In this document: in pieces, positions 14,122 through 21,717 of the stretch
Layout of the letters: each line of letters opens with the position of its first letter
How positions within the stretch are numbered: the first letter of the stretch is position 1
Origin: Opitutaceae bacterium
GTDB lineage: Bacteria; Verrucomicrobiota; Verrucomicrobiia; Opitutales; Opitutaceae
NCBI GenBank assembly: GCA_005792355.1
Contig: SXSC01000260.1
Span: forward strand, 1-37,784
DNA length: 37,784 nucleotides
Reading direction: 5' to 3'
Program-made: the position numbers and the translations under genes
The notes under the pieces: model-generated
Told to the model about the DNA's origin: nothing
The model's input: the letters and a program-made list of their open reading frames with translations, nothing else
Database searches by the model: none

Positions 14122-15836
14122 AGCTGCGCCCGCGAAGTTTTCGCGCGAAGCTGCTGCTGCTCTTCGTGCTGGTGGTCGTGGCCGCGCAATTCGCCACGTG
14201 GTTGATCGTGTCGCGGGCGCATCGCCGCCAGGCCCGGGATCTGATCGGGGAGGAACTGCTCCGGGCGGCCATGGCGTTCGACCGGGTCGTGGCCGAGCGC
14301 AACGAACTCCTCGCCGCCGCCGCCGCCATCGCCGCGCGCGGCTACGAATTCAAACAGCTCTTCGCCGGCGACATCGACGTGCCCACGCTTCGCTCCGCGC
14401 TGCCCAGCCTGCAGATCTGGACCAAGGCGAGTGTCGTGGCGGCGCTGACGGTCGAAGCCAAACTGCTCGCCTCGACCTCCCCCGCGATGGTGGAGGGCCG
14501 GGTTTATGACCAGCTCGTCGCACGCGCCGAGGCCGACCCGAGCCCCAACCAGACTGCGCACGGCTACGGCTACTTTGACGGCCAGCTCTACTCGCTCGCG
14601 ATTGCACCGGTGCGCGCCCCGGAACCGGTCGCCTGGCTCGTGATCGGTTTCCGCATCGACGCTGACTTCGCCCGGACCCGCAAAGCCGAGACCGGCATCG
14701 AACTCACCTTCTTCGATCACCAGCATCACCCGCTCGCCACCACCTTGCCACCGGCCACGGTCGCCGCACTCGCCCCCGCGCTCCCGTCGCTCGGTGAATC
14801 GAAACTCGGCGTCGCGGTGCCACTGGCCGGCGAGACGGCGTTGGTGGCCACCCGCCGGCTCCCGGCGGGCGACGGCCGGTTTGCCACCCTCGCCCTGCAA
14901 TACTCGCTCGACGAAAAACTGCGGCCCGCCCGCGAAGCGGAAAACCTGCTGCTCCTGACCGCCACCGGCAGCCTGGCGCTCGCGGTCTTCCTCAGCCTCA
15001 GCTTTGCCGGCCACCTCACCCGCCCGATCGAGGCCCTCGTCGGCCACACCCGCCGCATCGCCGCCGGCGACTACCGCGTCCGCAACACGTCCTATCGCGA
15101 AGACGAACTCGGCCGCCTCTCCGAGGCCTTTGACCAGATGTCGCGCGGCCTCGCCGAACGCGACAAGGTGCGCGATCTGCTCGACAAAAACGTCTCCCCC
15201 GAAGTCGCGACGCAACTTCTCCGCGACGGGGCCGCCCTCGGCGGCCAGGAGCGGGCGGTGACGATCCTTTTCGCCGACCTCCGTGGTTTCACCACGCTCA
15301 GTGAAAATCTCACGCCACCCGAACTGCTCGCGCTGCTCAATCGCTACCTCGATCGCATGAGCACCGCCATCGAGTCGCAGGGCGGCGTGATCGACAAATT
15401 CATCGGCGACGCGATCATGGCCCTCTTCGGCGCTCCCGTCGCGCAGGACGACGCGCCCGACCGCGCCCTCGCCGCGGCCGTCGCGATGGAGCGCGCTCTC
15501 GTGACGCTCAACACCGAACTCGCCGCCGAAGGCATCGCCCCGCTCGCGATCGGCATCGGCGTCAACACCGCCCGCGTCGTCGCCGGCAACATCGGTTCGA
15601 CCCGCCGCCTCAATTACTCGGTGATCGGCGACGGCGTAAACGTCGCCTCCCGCCTCCAGTCGCTCACCCGCACTCCGGAATTTCACACCAACATCATCAC
15701 GAGCGCCGCGACCCTGGCCGCCTGCCGGCAGCTTCCGTCGCCCGCCGGGAGCCCGCCGGCCCCGACCACCCGCCCGCTCGGCACCGTTCCGGTCAAGGGC
15801 CGCGCCGAACCGGTGGAAATTTTTGCCGTCGGTTAA
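14118..15836 (+). CDS. transmembrane sensor-HAMP class III adenylate/guanylate cyclase
   Basis: The GTG at 14118 overlaps the preceding stop and gives 572 residues. Order: membrane helix 11-32, a periplasmic sensor of about 245 residues that looks like a double-Cache-type domain, membrane helix 278-297, HAMP 298-350, then a CHD cyclase domain from about 378. Catalytic features are intact: the metal Asp387 in FADLRGFTTLSE, Lys427 and Asp431 in DKFIGDAIMALFGAP, and YSVIGDGVNVASR with the transition-state Asn508 and Arg512. Ser501 takes the position where Thr or Asp usually sits as the second substrate-selecting residue. Together with Lys427, this favours ATP and cAMP. The gene ends an operon with the barrel and copper proteins, so the sensor may read their state. 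Confidence 0.93.
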   Translation: MKLRPRSFRAKLLLLFVLVVVAAQFATWLIVSRAHRRQARDLIGEELLRAAMAFDRVVAERNELLAAAAAIAARGYEFKQLFAGDIDVPTLRSALPSLQIWTKASVVAALTVEAKLLASTSPAMVEGRVYDQLVARAEADPSPNQTAHGYGYFDGQLYSLAIAPVRAPEPVAWLVIGFRIDADFARTRKAETGIELTFFDHQHHPLATTLPPATVAALAPALPSLGESKLGVAVPLAGETALVATRRLPAGDGRFATLALQYSLDEKLRPAREAENLLLLTATGSLALAVFLSLSFAGHLTRPIEALVGHTRRIAAGDYRVRNTSYREDELGRLSEAFDQMSRGLAERDKVRDLLDKNVSPEVATQLLRDGAALGGQERAVTILFADLRGFTTLSENLTPPELLALLNRYLDRMSTAIESQGGVIDKFIGDAIMALFGAPVAQDDAPDRALAAAVAMERALVTLNTELAAEGIAPLAIGIGVNTARVVAGNIGSTRRLNYSVIGDGVNVASRLQSLTRTPEFHTNIITSAATLAACRQLPSPAGSPPAPTTRPLGTVPVKGRAEPVEIFAVG

Positions 15837-15845
15837 CCCGTCGCC

Positions 15846-15862
15846 CATCGGTCCCACCGATG
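15846..15862 (+). terminator. hairpin after the cyclase gene
   Basis: CATCGGT and ACCGATG form a perfect 7-bp stem with a CCC loop, 9 bp after the stop. A run of A rather than T follows on this strand, so it is a weak candidate for forward termination. Confidence 0.4.
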
Positions 15863-15948
15863 AAAATTCCGAGAGTTTAGATGACCGATTCCGGCTTTTG
15901 AATTTTCTGTCGCCACCCGCTTCTCCGCTCCTCTTCTCTCCATCTCCG

Positions 15949-17586
15949 ATGAATTTCCGCTCTCTCCCTGCTTTTCTGCTCGTCGGTCTCGCCTTCCTCG
16001 CCTCTTCCGCCGTCGCCGCCGACCAACCGCCGGCGGTGAGCCTGTCTGCCCTGAGCTCGTCGAACGGGCCGAAGCCGAACATCATCGTCATCCTCTGCGA
16101 CGACCTCGGCTACGGCGACGTGCGGGCAAACAATCCCGCCGGCAAAATCGCCACGCCGCACCTGGATCGCATCGCCCGCGAGGGCGTGCGCTTCACGGAT
16201 GCCCACACGCCGTCGTCGGTCTGTTCACCCACGCGTTACGGGCTGCTGACCGGCCGCTACAACTGGCGCACCAAACTGCAGTCGGGCGTCCTCGGCGGCT
16301 TGTCCCCGCGGTTGATCGAACCGGGCCGCGAAACGATCGCCTCGATGCTGAAAAAGCAGGGCTATCACACGACCGCCATCGGCAAATGGCACCTCGGCAT
16401 GGACTGGGTGAAGCTGCCCGGAAAATCCATCAGCGAGCTCTCCATCGAAACGGCCGAGCAGGTGCGCAATGTCGACTACACCAAGCCCGTCACCAACGGC
16501 CCGACCAGCGTCGGCTTCGACCGCTACTTCGGGATCAGCGCGTCACTCGACATGGTGCCCTACGTGTTCATCGAGAACGACCGCGTCACCGTCCAACCCA
16601 CCGTCGACAAGACCTTTCCCCTCCATCCGGGCTACGACCAGAATTGTCGCGTCGGCCCCGCCGCGCCCGGCTTCGAGGTCGAACAGGTCCTGCCTGAATT
16701 CACCCGCCAGGCGGTGAACACCATCACCGAGCGCGCCCGCACCGGCCAGCCGTTCTTTCTCTACCTGCCGCTCGCCTCGCCCCACACCCCGATCGCTCCC
16801 AACCAGGCGTGGATCGGCCGGAGCGGCCTGAACCTCTACGCCGATTTCGTGATGGAGACCGACTCAGCCGTCGGCGAAGTCCTCGCCGCGCTCGACCGGG
16901 CCGGGGTTGCCGACAACACGCTGGTTGTTTTCACGAGCGACAACGGCTGCTCGCCGTTGGCGAAGATCGAGGTACTCGCCGAAAAGGGCCACGCCGTGAG
17001 CGGCCCGCTGCGCGGCCACAAGGCGGATATCTTCGACGGCGGCCACCGCGTGCCGTTCTTCGTGCGCTGGCCGGCGAAGGTGCAGCCCGCCGTGAGCGAT
17101 CAACTCGTCTGCCTCACCGACGTTTTCGCCACCTGCGCCGAGATCGTCGGCACCCGCGTGCCCGCCACCGCCGGCGAGGACAGCTTCAGCTTCCTGTCCA
17201 ATCTCACCGGCCGGGGAAAATCCGCCCGTGAGGCCATTGTGCATCACACCATCACCGGCGCCTTCGCGATCCGCCGGGGCCCGTGGAAACTTGCGCTCTG
17301 CCCCGGCAGCGGCGGCTGGTCGGCCCCGCGCGATCCCGAGGCGCGCAAACAGGGCCTCCCCGAGACGCAGCTCTACCGCATCGCCGACGGCGACATCGCC
17401 GAGCAGAAAAACGTCGCCGCCGAAAACCCCGGGGTCGTGGACCGTCTCACGAAGCTGCTGGAAAAATTCGTCGCCGACGGCCGCACCACACCGGGCGCCC
17501 CGCAGCAAAACGCCGTGCCGGTCGTCCTACGGAAGCCGGCCCCGGCTGCCGCCCCGCAGGCGGCGAAAAAGAAACAGGACCAATAG
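15949..17586 (+). CDS. secreted arylsulfatase (formylglycine type, S1 family)
   Basis: The ATG at 15949 gives 545 residues starting with a signal peptide (cleavage near residue 23). Metal ligands CDDLGYGD (50-57) and the maturation motif VCSPTRYGLLTGR (91-103) are present; Cys92 is the residue converted to formylglycine. KWHLG, SPHTP and the second metal site TSDNG follow in the normal order, so the enzyme should be active once matured. S1 sulfatases hydrolyse sulfate esters, in this group of bacteria mostly on marine or mucin polysaccharides. The substrate cannot be read from sequence. The C-terminus has a Pro/Ala/Lys-rich tail. It stands alone, about 110 bp after the cyclase, and no sulfatase-maturation gene is in the window. 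Confidence 0.94.
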   Translation: MNFRSLPAFLLVGLAFLASSAVAADQPPAVSLSALSSSNGPKPNIIVILCDDLGYGDVRANNPAGKIATPHLDRIAREGVRFTDAHTPSSVCSPTRYGLLTGRYNWRTKLQSGVLGGLSPRLIEPGRETIASMLKKQGYHTTAIGKWHLGMDWVKLPGKSISELSIETAEQVRNVDYTKPVTNGPTSVGFDRYFGISASLDMVPYVFIENDRVTVQPTVDKTFPLHPGYDQNCRVGPAAPGFEVEQVLPEFTRQAVNTITERARTGQPFFLYLPLASPHTPIAPNQAWIGRSGLNLYADFVMETDSAVGEVLAALDRAGVADNTLVVFTSDNGCSPLAKIEVLAEKGHAVSGPLRGHKADIFDGGHRVPFFVRWPAKVQPAVSDQLVCLTDVFATCAEIVGTRVPATAGEDSFSFLSNLTGRGKSAREAIVHHTITGAFAIRRGPWKLALCPGSGGWSAPRDPEARKQGLPETQLYRIADGDIAEQKNVAAENPGVVDRLTKLLEKFVADGRTTPGAPQQNAVPVVLRKPAPAAAPQAAKKKQDQ

Positions 17587-17787
17587 CCCGGAGGGCAGGG
17601 AGCCGCTCGGCCGCGCCCGCCGGCGGTTTGTCCGCCTGGGGCGTGGTTTCCCAACCGCCGCCGAAGCAGGCTCGCGCCGACCATCCGACGCCAGGCTCCA
17701 GTCTTGCCGCCAACGTTTCGATCGTTGCGACGGGGTCACGCGCCCGCCGGCCCGTCCGCCCGCTCGCGCTGTTCCCGTGCAGACGAC
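17587..17787. other. convergent intergenic gap
   Basis: This gap of about 200 bp lies between the sulfatase (+) and the small minus-strand gene. I see no supported gene in it; overlapping open frames here are composition artefacts. Confidence 0.5.
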
Positions 17788-18051
17788 TCACCGCACGCGG
17801 GCCGCCATTTTCTCCACGTAACAGCAAGTGTGGTACGTCGCCAGGTATTCCAACTCGTCGAGGCTGAGATGGTGAATCCACACCCGGCGCGCGCGAGCCG
17901 GCAGCAGTCGCACTTCACAGAGGGGACATTCGCGGGGATTTGAGAGATCCGCCGGACAAGATTTCGCGAGCTCGAGCGCCCGCCGTTCCAGCGCGACGCG
18001 GCCATCGCCAACCGGGCCGGCGCTTTTATTTTTCGTCGTTGTTGGAGCCAT
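17788..18051 (-). CDS. small cysteine-containing protein, unknown function
   Basis: This 87-residue protein is read from the ATG at 18051. The frame is open further upstream, but that part is low-complexity and Arg/Ala-rich. The N-terminus is basic; then come SCPADLSNPRECPLCEVRLLP and a C-terminal amphipathic part containing LSLDELEYLATYHTCCYVEKM. Cys32, Cys42, Cys45, Cys76 and Cys77 could form a small zinc site. I believe similar short proteins with a 'CPL...R.LP...W...LS.DEL.YLATYH' pattern occur in Opitutaceae, but that is memory, not a search. No strong ribosome binding site is visible. It is isolated, antisense to its neighbours, and its role is unknown. Confidence 0.55.
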   Translation of the reverse strand: MAPTTTKNKSAGPVGDGRVALERRALELAKSCPADLSNPRECPLCEVRLLPARARRVWIHHLSLDELEYLATYHTCCYVEKMAARVR

Positions 18052-18520
18052 AAGAAAGATAGGGGCCGGCCGGCGCGGCGCCGGACCAGCAGGGGACTGC
18101 TTCGGCATTTTAGCACGATTTTCCCGCCCTGACTCACCAGATCTTGGCCAGTTCGCCGGAAATTGTGCGCGGCATTTGCCCACGATTTCATCCGTCGCGC
18201 CGACGGACTCCGCCACTCCTGACGCTGCGCCGGCAGGCACCTTTGGGGCCCGGCGCCGTCGAGCCCGGCACCCATCGGCGTCCAATCAGCACTGGCTTCG
18301 GAATCTCCGGCACCCCGTAGCGGTTGGCGTGGAGTTGCTCAGCCGCGCGATCCACCGTGCCCGCCCCCCCGCAATTTCCGCGTGAGTTTGGTCAAGCAAC
18401 GCGCAGACGCTGGCGGTGGATTGGAGGACGATACGGCTGCGCCGGGCGTTGGCCGCCCGGCAATCCCTTTCTGTCGAAGATTCCTTCTTCTCCCAGCGGT
18501 TCCAGTCCGAGCGCTCCAGC
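18052..18520. other. divergent intergenic region with one perfect hairpin
   Basis: About 470 bp lie between the small minus-strand gene and the DUF1549 gene. The only clear structure is GCCGGGCG/CGCCCGGC, an 8-bp stem with a TTGGC loop at 18441-18461, 60 bp before the ATG at 18521. It may be a leader structure or a REP-type element. No gene is supported. Confidence 0.45.
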
Positions 18521-20266
18521 ATGAAAATTGCACGGTTGTTTCCATTCGTTGCGTTTCTCGCGGTCGCCTCCGCGGCGGGGGTCGGGCCGCCTGGGACCGA
18601 GATCAGCGTTTTTGAAAGCTCGGTCACTCCGATTCCGGCGGGGCAGATTGACGAACTGGTTTTCCGCCAGCTGACGCAGCTGGGCCTTCAGCCGGTCCTT
18701 TGCTCCGATGCCGTGTTTGTCCGGCGCGCCTACCTCGACGTGATTGGCACGCTGCCAACGGCGAAAGAGGCCCGGGAATTCATCCAGAATCCCGACACCG
18801 CGAACAAGCGTCGCCACCTGATCGACCGCTTGCTGGCGCGGGATGAGTTCGCCGACTACTGGGCGATGAAGTGGGGCGATCTGCTGCGGATCAAAGCGGA
18901 ATTTCCCGTCAACCTCTGGCCCAACGCCGCCCAGGCTTATCACCGCTGGGTCCGCGCCTCCCTCGCCGCGAACAAACCCTACGACCAGTTCGCCCGCGAA
19001 CTGCTCACCTCCAGCGGCAGCAATTTCCGCGTGGGCCCGGTCAACTTCTACCGCGCCGTCCAGAACCGGAAACCCGAAGGCCTCGCGTCCGCTGCGGCCC
19101 TGACGTTCATGGGTGCGCGAACCGAGTCCTGGCCGGCCGACCGCCTCGCCGGCCTGGCGGTGTTCTTCTCGCAGGTCGGTTACAAGCCCACCAGCGAATG
19201 GAAGGAGGAGCATGTGTTTTGGGATCCGCTCGGCACGAGCGCGTTAGGGGACAACCTCGCACCAGGCCGCCCCGCGGTCGCCGCGATCGGTCAGACCCCC
19301 GGCAGCGCGACGCCCGCCGGTCCTCCGGCGCAAGCCGCCCGCCGGCCACACCGGGCCATCTGCCCCGATGGCACCGCAGTGGAGTTGCCGCCGAACCGTG
19401 ATCCCCGGGAAGCCTTCACCGCTTGGTTGATCACGCCGGAGAATCCCTGGTTCACCCGCAACATCGCCAACCGGGTTTGGTCCTGGCTGCTCGGCCGCGG
19501 CATCATCCACGAACCGGACGACATCCGGCCGGACAACCCGCCGGCCAATCCCGCCCTGCTGGCCCATCTGGAAAAGGAACTGATCGCGGGCCGATACGAT
19601 CTGCAACGCCTCTACCGCCTGATTCTGAATTCGACGGCGTACCAGCTCTCCTCCATGCCGCGGTTCAACTCGGCGGAAGCCAGTGCTAATTTCGCGAGCT
19701 ATCCGCTGCGCCGCCTGGATGCGGAGGTCTTGATCGATGCGATCAACGCGATCACCGGAACGTCGGACCTGTACACCAGCCCCATCCCGGAGCCCTTCAC
19801 CTACCTCCCGGCGGACATGCCCGCGATTGCCATCGCCGACGGCAGCATCACCAGCCCGTTCCTGGCCCTCTTCGGACGTTCGGCCCGCGCCACCGGCATG
19901 GAGAATGAGCGGGACAACAAGCCCGTCCCCGCGCAGTGGCTGCACCTGCTCAACTCCAGCCACATCCAGCGCAAACTGGAGCAAGGCCCCAAACTGAAGG
20001 CGATCCTGGACTCCGGCCGTAACCAGAAAGGAATTACCGAGGAGCTTTACCTGGCGATCTTGTCCCGTTTCCCGACGCCCGAAGAGTTGAAGATCACCGG
20101 AGCGCTGGGCCAGGTCCAGCCCGTCAAGTCCGCCCCGCCCACCAAGTCGGGCCCGGCGGTCAAGTCCGCCGCGCCGGCCCCAACCGTCGTCGTCAAACGG
20201 CGCGAAGACTGGGCCGACCTCGCCTGGTCACTGCTGAACAGCACGGAGTTCCTGTATCGCCATTAA
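18521..20266 (+). CDS. DUF1549/DUF1553 secreted protein
   Basis: This 581-residue protein starts at the ATG at 18521 with a signal peptide (residues 1-19). A DUF1549 domain runs from about residue 40 (DELVFRQLTQLGL, then FVRRAYLDVIGTLP, LIDRLLARDEFADYWAMKW). DUF1553 follows from about residue 290 (REAFTAWLITPENPWFTRNIANRVW, LLGRGIIHEPDDIRPDNPP, YRLILNSTAYQLSS, LNSTEFLYRH). These domains are expanded in Planctomycetota and Verrucomicrobiota. Their biochemical role is unknown; some members carry a cytochrome c domain, which this one lacks. It is followed by a DUF1501 gene 50 bp away, the usual partner, and then by a pre-peptidase-domain protein. Confidence 0.92.
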   Translation: MKIARLFPFVAFLAVASAAGVGPPGTEISVFESSVTPIPAGQIDELVFRQLTQLGLQPVLCSDAVFVRRAYLDVIGTLPTAKEAREFIQNPDTANKRRHLIDRLLARDEFADYWAMKWGDLLRIKAEFPVNLWPNAAQAYHRWVRASLAANKPYDQFARELLTSSGSNFRVGPVNFYRAVQNRKPEGLASAAALTFMGARTESWPADRLAGLAVFFSQVGYKPTSEWKEEHVFWDPLGTSALGDNLAPGRPAVAAIGQTPGSATPAGPPAQAARRPHRAICPDGTAVELPPNRDPREAFTAWLITPENPWFTRNIANRVWSWLLGRGIIHEPDDIRPDNPPANPALLAHLEKELIAGRYDLQRLYRLILNSTAYQLSSMPRFNSAEASANFASYPLRRLDAEVLIDAINAITGTSDLYTSPIPEPFTYLPADMPAIAIADGSITSPFLALFGRSARATGMENERDNKPVPAQWLHLLNSSHIQRKLEQGPKLKAILDSGRNQKGITEELYLAILSRFPTPEELKITGALGQVQPVKSAPPTKSGPAVKSAAPAPTVVVKRREDWADLAWSLLNSTEFLYRH

Positions 20267-20316
20267 CCGCCAAGAAATTCCCGGACCAGCGCCACCACCC
20301 AGTGAAAGGCAAAATC

Positions 20317-21717
20317 ATGAACCCGCCCCCTCTTTCCCGCCACCCTTCCGCCAGCCCGCTCGGCCTGAGCCTGAGTCTGCCGATGACCCGGCGCGACGCC
20401 CTGCGAGTCGGCCTGTTCAGCACGGCAGGAATGCTGTTGGCCAACACTTCCGCCAGCGGCACCGCCGAACCGACGCCCGCGCCGCCAGCCGCGCCCACGC
20501 CAGCGATCAAGCCCCGGGCCAAATCCGTCATCCAAATATTCCTCTGGGGGGGCATGTCGCACAACGACACGTGGGATCCGAAACCCGCCTCGGGCTACGA
20601 TTACATGGGCGACTTTCGGACCGCGATCCCCACCAACGTGGATGGAATCCAGATGGGGGAACTGTTCCCCCAACTGGCGAAGCAGGCCGACAAGTATTCC
20701 CTCATCCGCAGCATGACCCACCGCAACAACGGTCATGAAACCGCCGCCTACCTGATGCAGACCGCCCACGCGCCCGGCGAGCGGCTGGCCTATCCGAGCG
20801 TCGGGGCCGTGTTCGCGCTGTTCAAGAGCCCGACGTACCAGGGGCTGATCCCGCCGTACGTGGTGCTGACGCAGCCGCAGGGGCGGTTCTCCGAGGAAGG
20901 TTTTTTGGGGCCACGACTGAAGCCGTTTGCCACCGGCGGCGATCCGAACGCGGCCCGCTTCGAAGTGGAAGGCGTTGTCTCCCGCGGCCTCACCGACGCC
21001 CGGCAGAAGGCCCGGCGCGACTTGCTCCGAAAAATGGATACGATGGGCCGCGCGATGGGCGCCAGTCCGCAACTCGTCGCCACCGAAGAAGCGAAGCAAC
21101 AGGCGTACGAGTTGATTCTGGGTCAGGGCAAAGAGGTGTTTGATCTCGCGAAGGAAAAGCCGGAACTGCGCGACCGCTACGGCCGCCACACCTTCGGGCA
21201 GGATTGTCTGGCCGCGCGCCGCATGGTCGGGGCCGGGGTCCCCTACATCGTCATCAACTATCCCGGCGGCTGGGACACCCACAGCAACCACTTCGCGACG
21301 ATGCGCCGGCAGTGTCCGCAGCTGGACCAGGGGCTGGCGATGCTGCTGCAGGATTTGTCGGACCACGGTTTGCTGGAAAGCACCATCGTGTGGTGCTGCG
21401 GCGAGTTCGGTCGCGGCCCGAAGGTGGACTGGCAGCCACCGTGGAATGGCGGGCGCAATCACTACGGCAACGTCTTCACCGCGCTCGTGGCCGGCGGCGG
21501 GTTCAAGGGCGGGCACCTGGTCGGGGCGTCCGACCAGAAAGCCGAGGAGGTGAAGGAACGGCCCGTGTATCCGGTGGACCTGCTGGGCAGCATCTATGCG
21601 TTGGGCGGGATCGACGCCGGCGCGAAACTGCCCCACCCGCTGGGGGCCGAAGCCCGCGTCTTGCCGGCCGCGGCCGACGGCGCGAAGTCCGGCGGACTCC
21701 TGACCGAAATCATGTGA
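20317..21717 (+). CDS. DUF1501 (sulfatase-superfamily-like) Tat protein
   Basis: The ATG at 20317, with GAAAGG about 10 bp upstream, gives 466 residues. A twin-arginine signal, TRRDALRVGLFSTAGML, lies at about residues 25-41, so export by Tat is likely. The DUF1501 core is clear: IQIFLWGGMSHNDTWDPKP, SLIRSMTHRNNGHETAAYLMQT, GWDTHSNHF, WCCGEFGRGPKV and NHYGNVFTALVAGGGFKGG. DUF1501 proteins are distantly related to the alkaline phosphatase/sulfatase fold and keep Asp/His metal-ligand-like positions, but no reaction is established. Its stop overlaps the start of the next gene by one base (TGATG), which argues for coupled translation in a three-gene operon. Confidence 0.93.
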   Translation: MNPPPLSRHPSASPLGLSLSLPMTRRDALRVGLFSTAGMLLANTSASGTAEPTPAPPAAPTPAIKPRAKSVIQIFLWGGMSHNDTWDPKPASGYDYMGDFRTAIPTNVDGIQMGELFPQLAKQADKYSLIRSMTHRNNGHETAAYLMQTAHAPGERLAYPSVGAVFALFKSPTYQGLIPPYVVLTQPQGRFSEEGFLGPRLKPFATGGDPNAARFEVEGVVSRGLTDARQKARRDLLRKMDTMGRAMGASPQLVATEEAKQQAYELILGQGKEVFDLAKEKPELRDRYGRHTFGQDCLAARRMVGAGVPYIVINYPGGWDTHSNHFATMRRQCPQLDQGLAMLLQDLSDHGLLESTIVWCCGEFGRGPKVDWQPPWNGGRNHYGNVFTALVAGGGFKGGHLVGASDQKAEEVKERPVYPVDLLGSIYALGGIDAGAKLPHPLGAEARVLPAAADGAKSGGLLTEIM

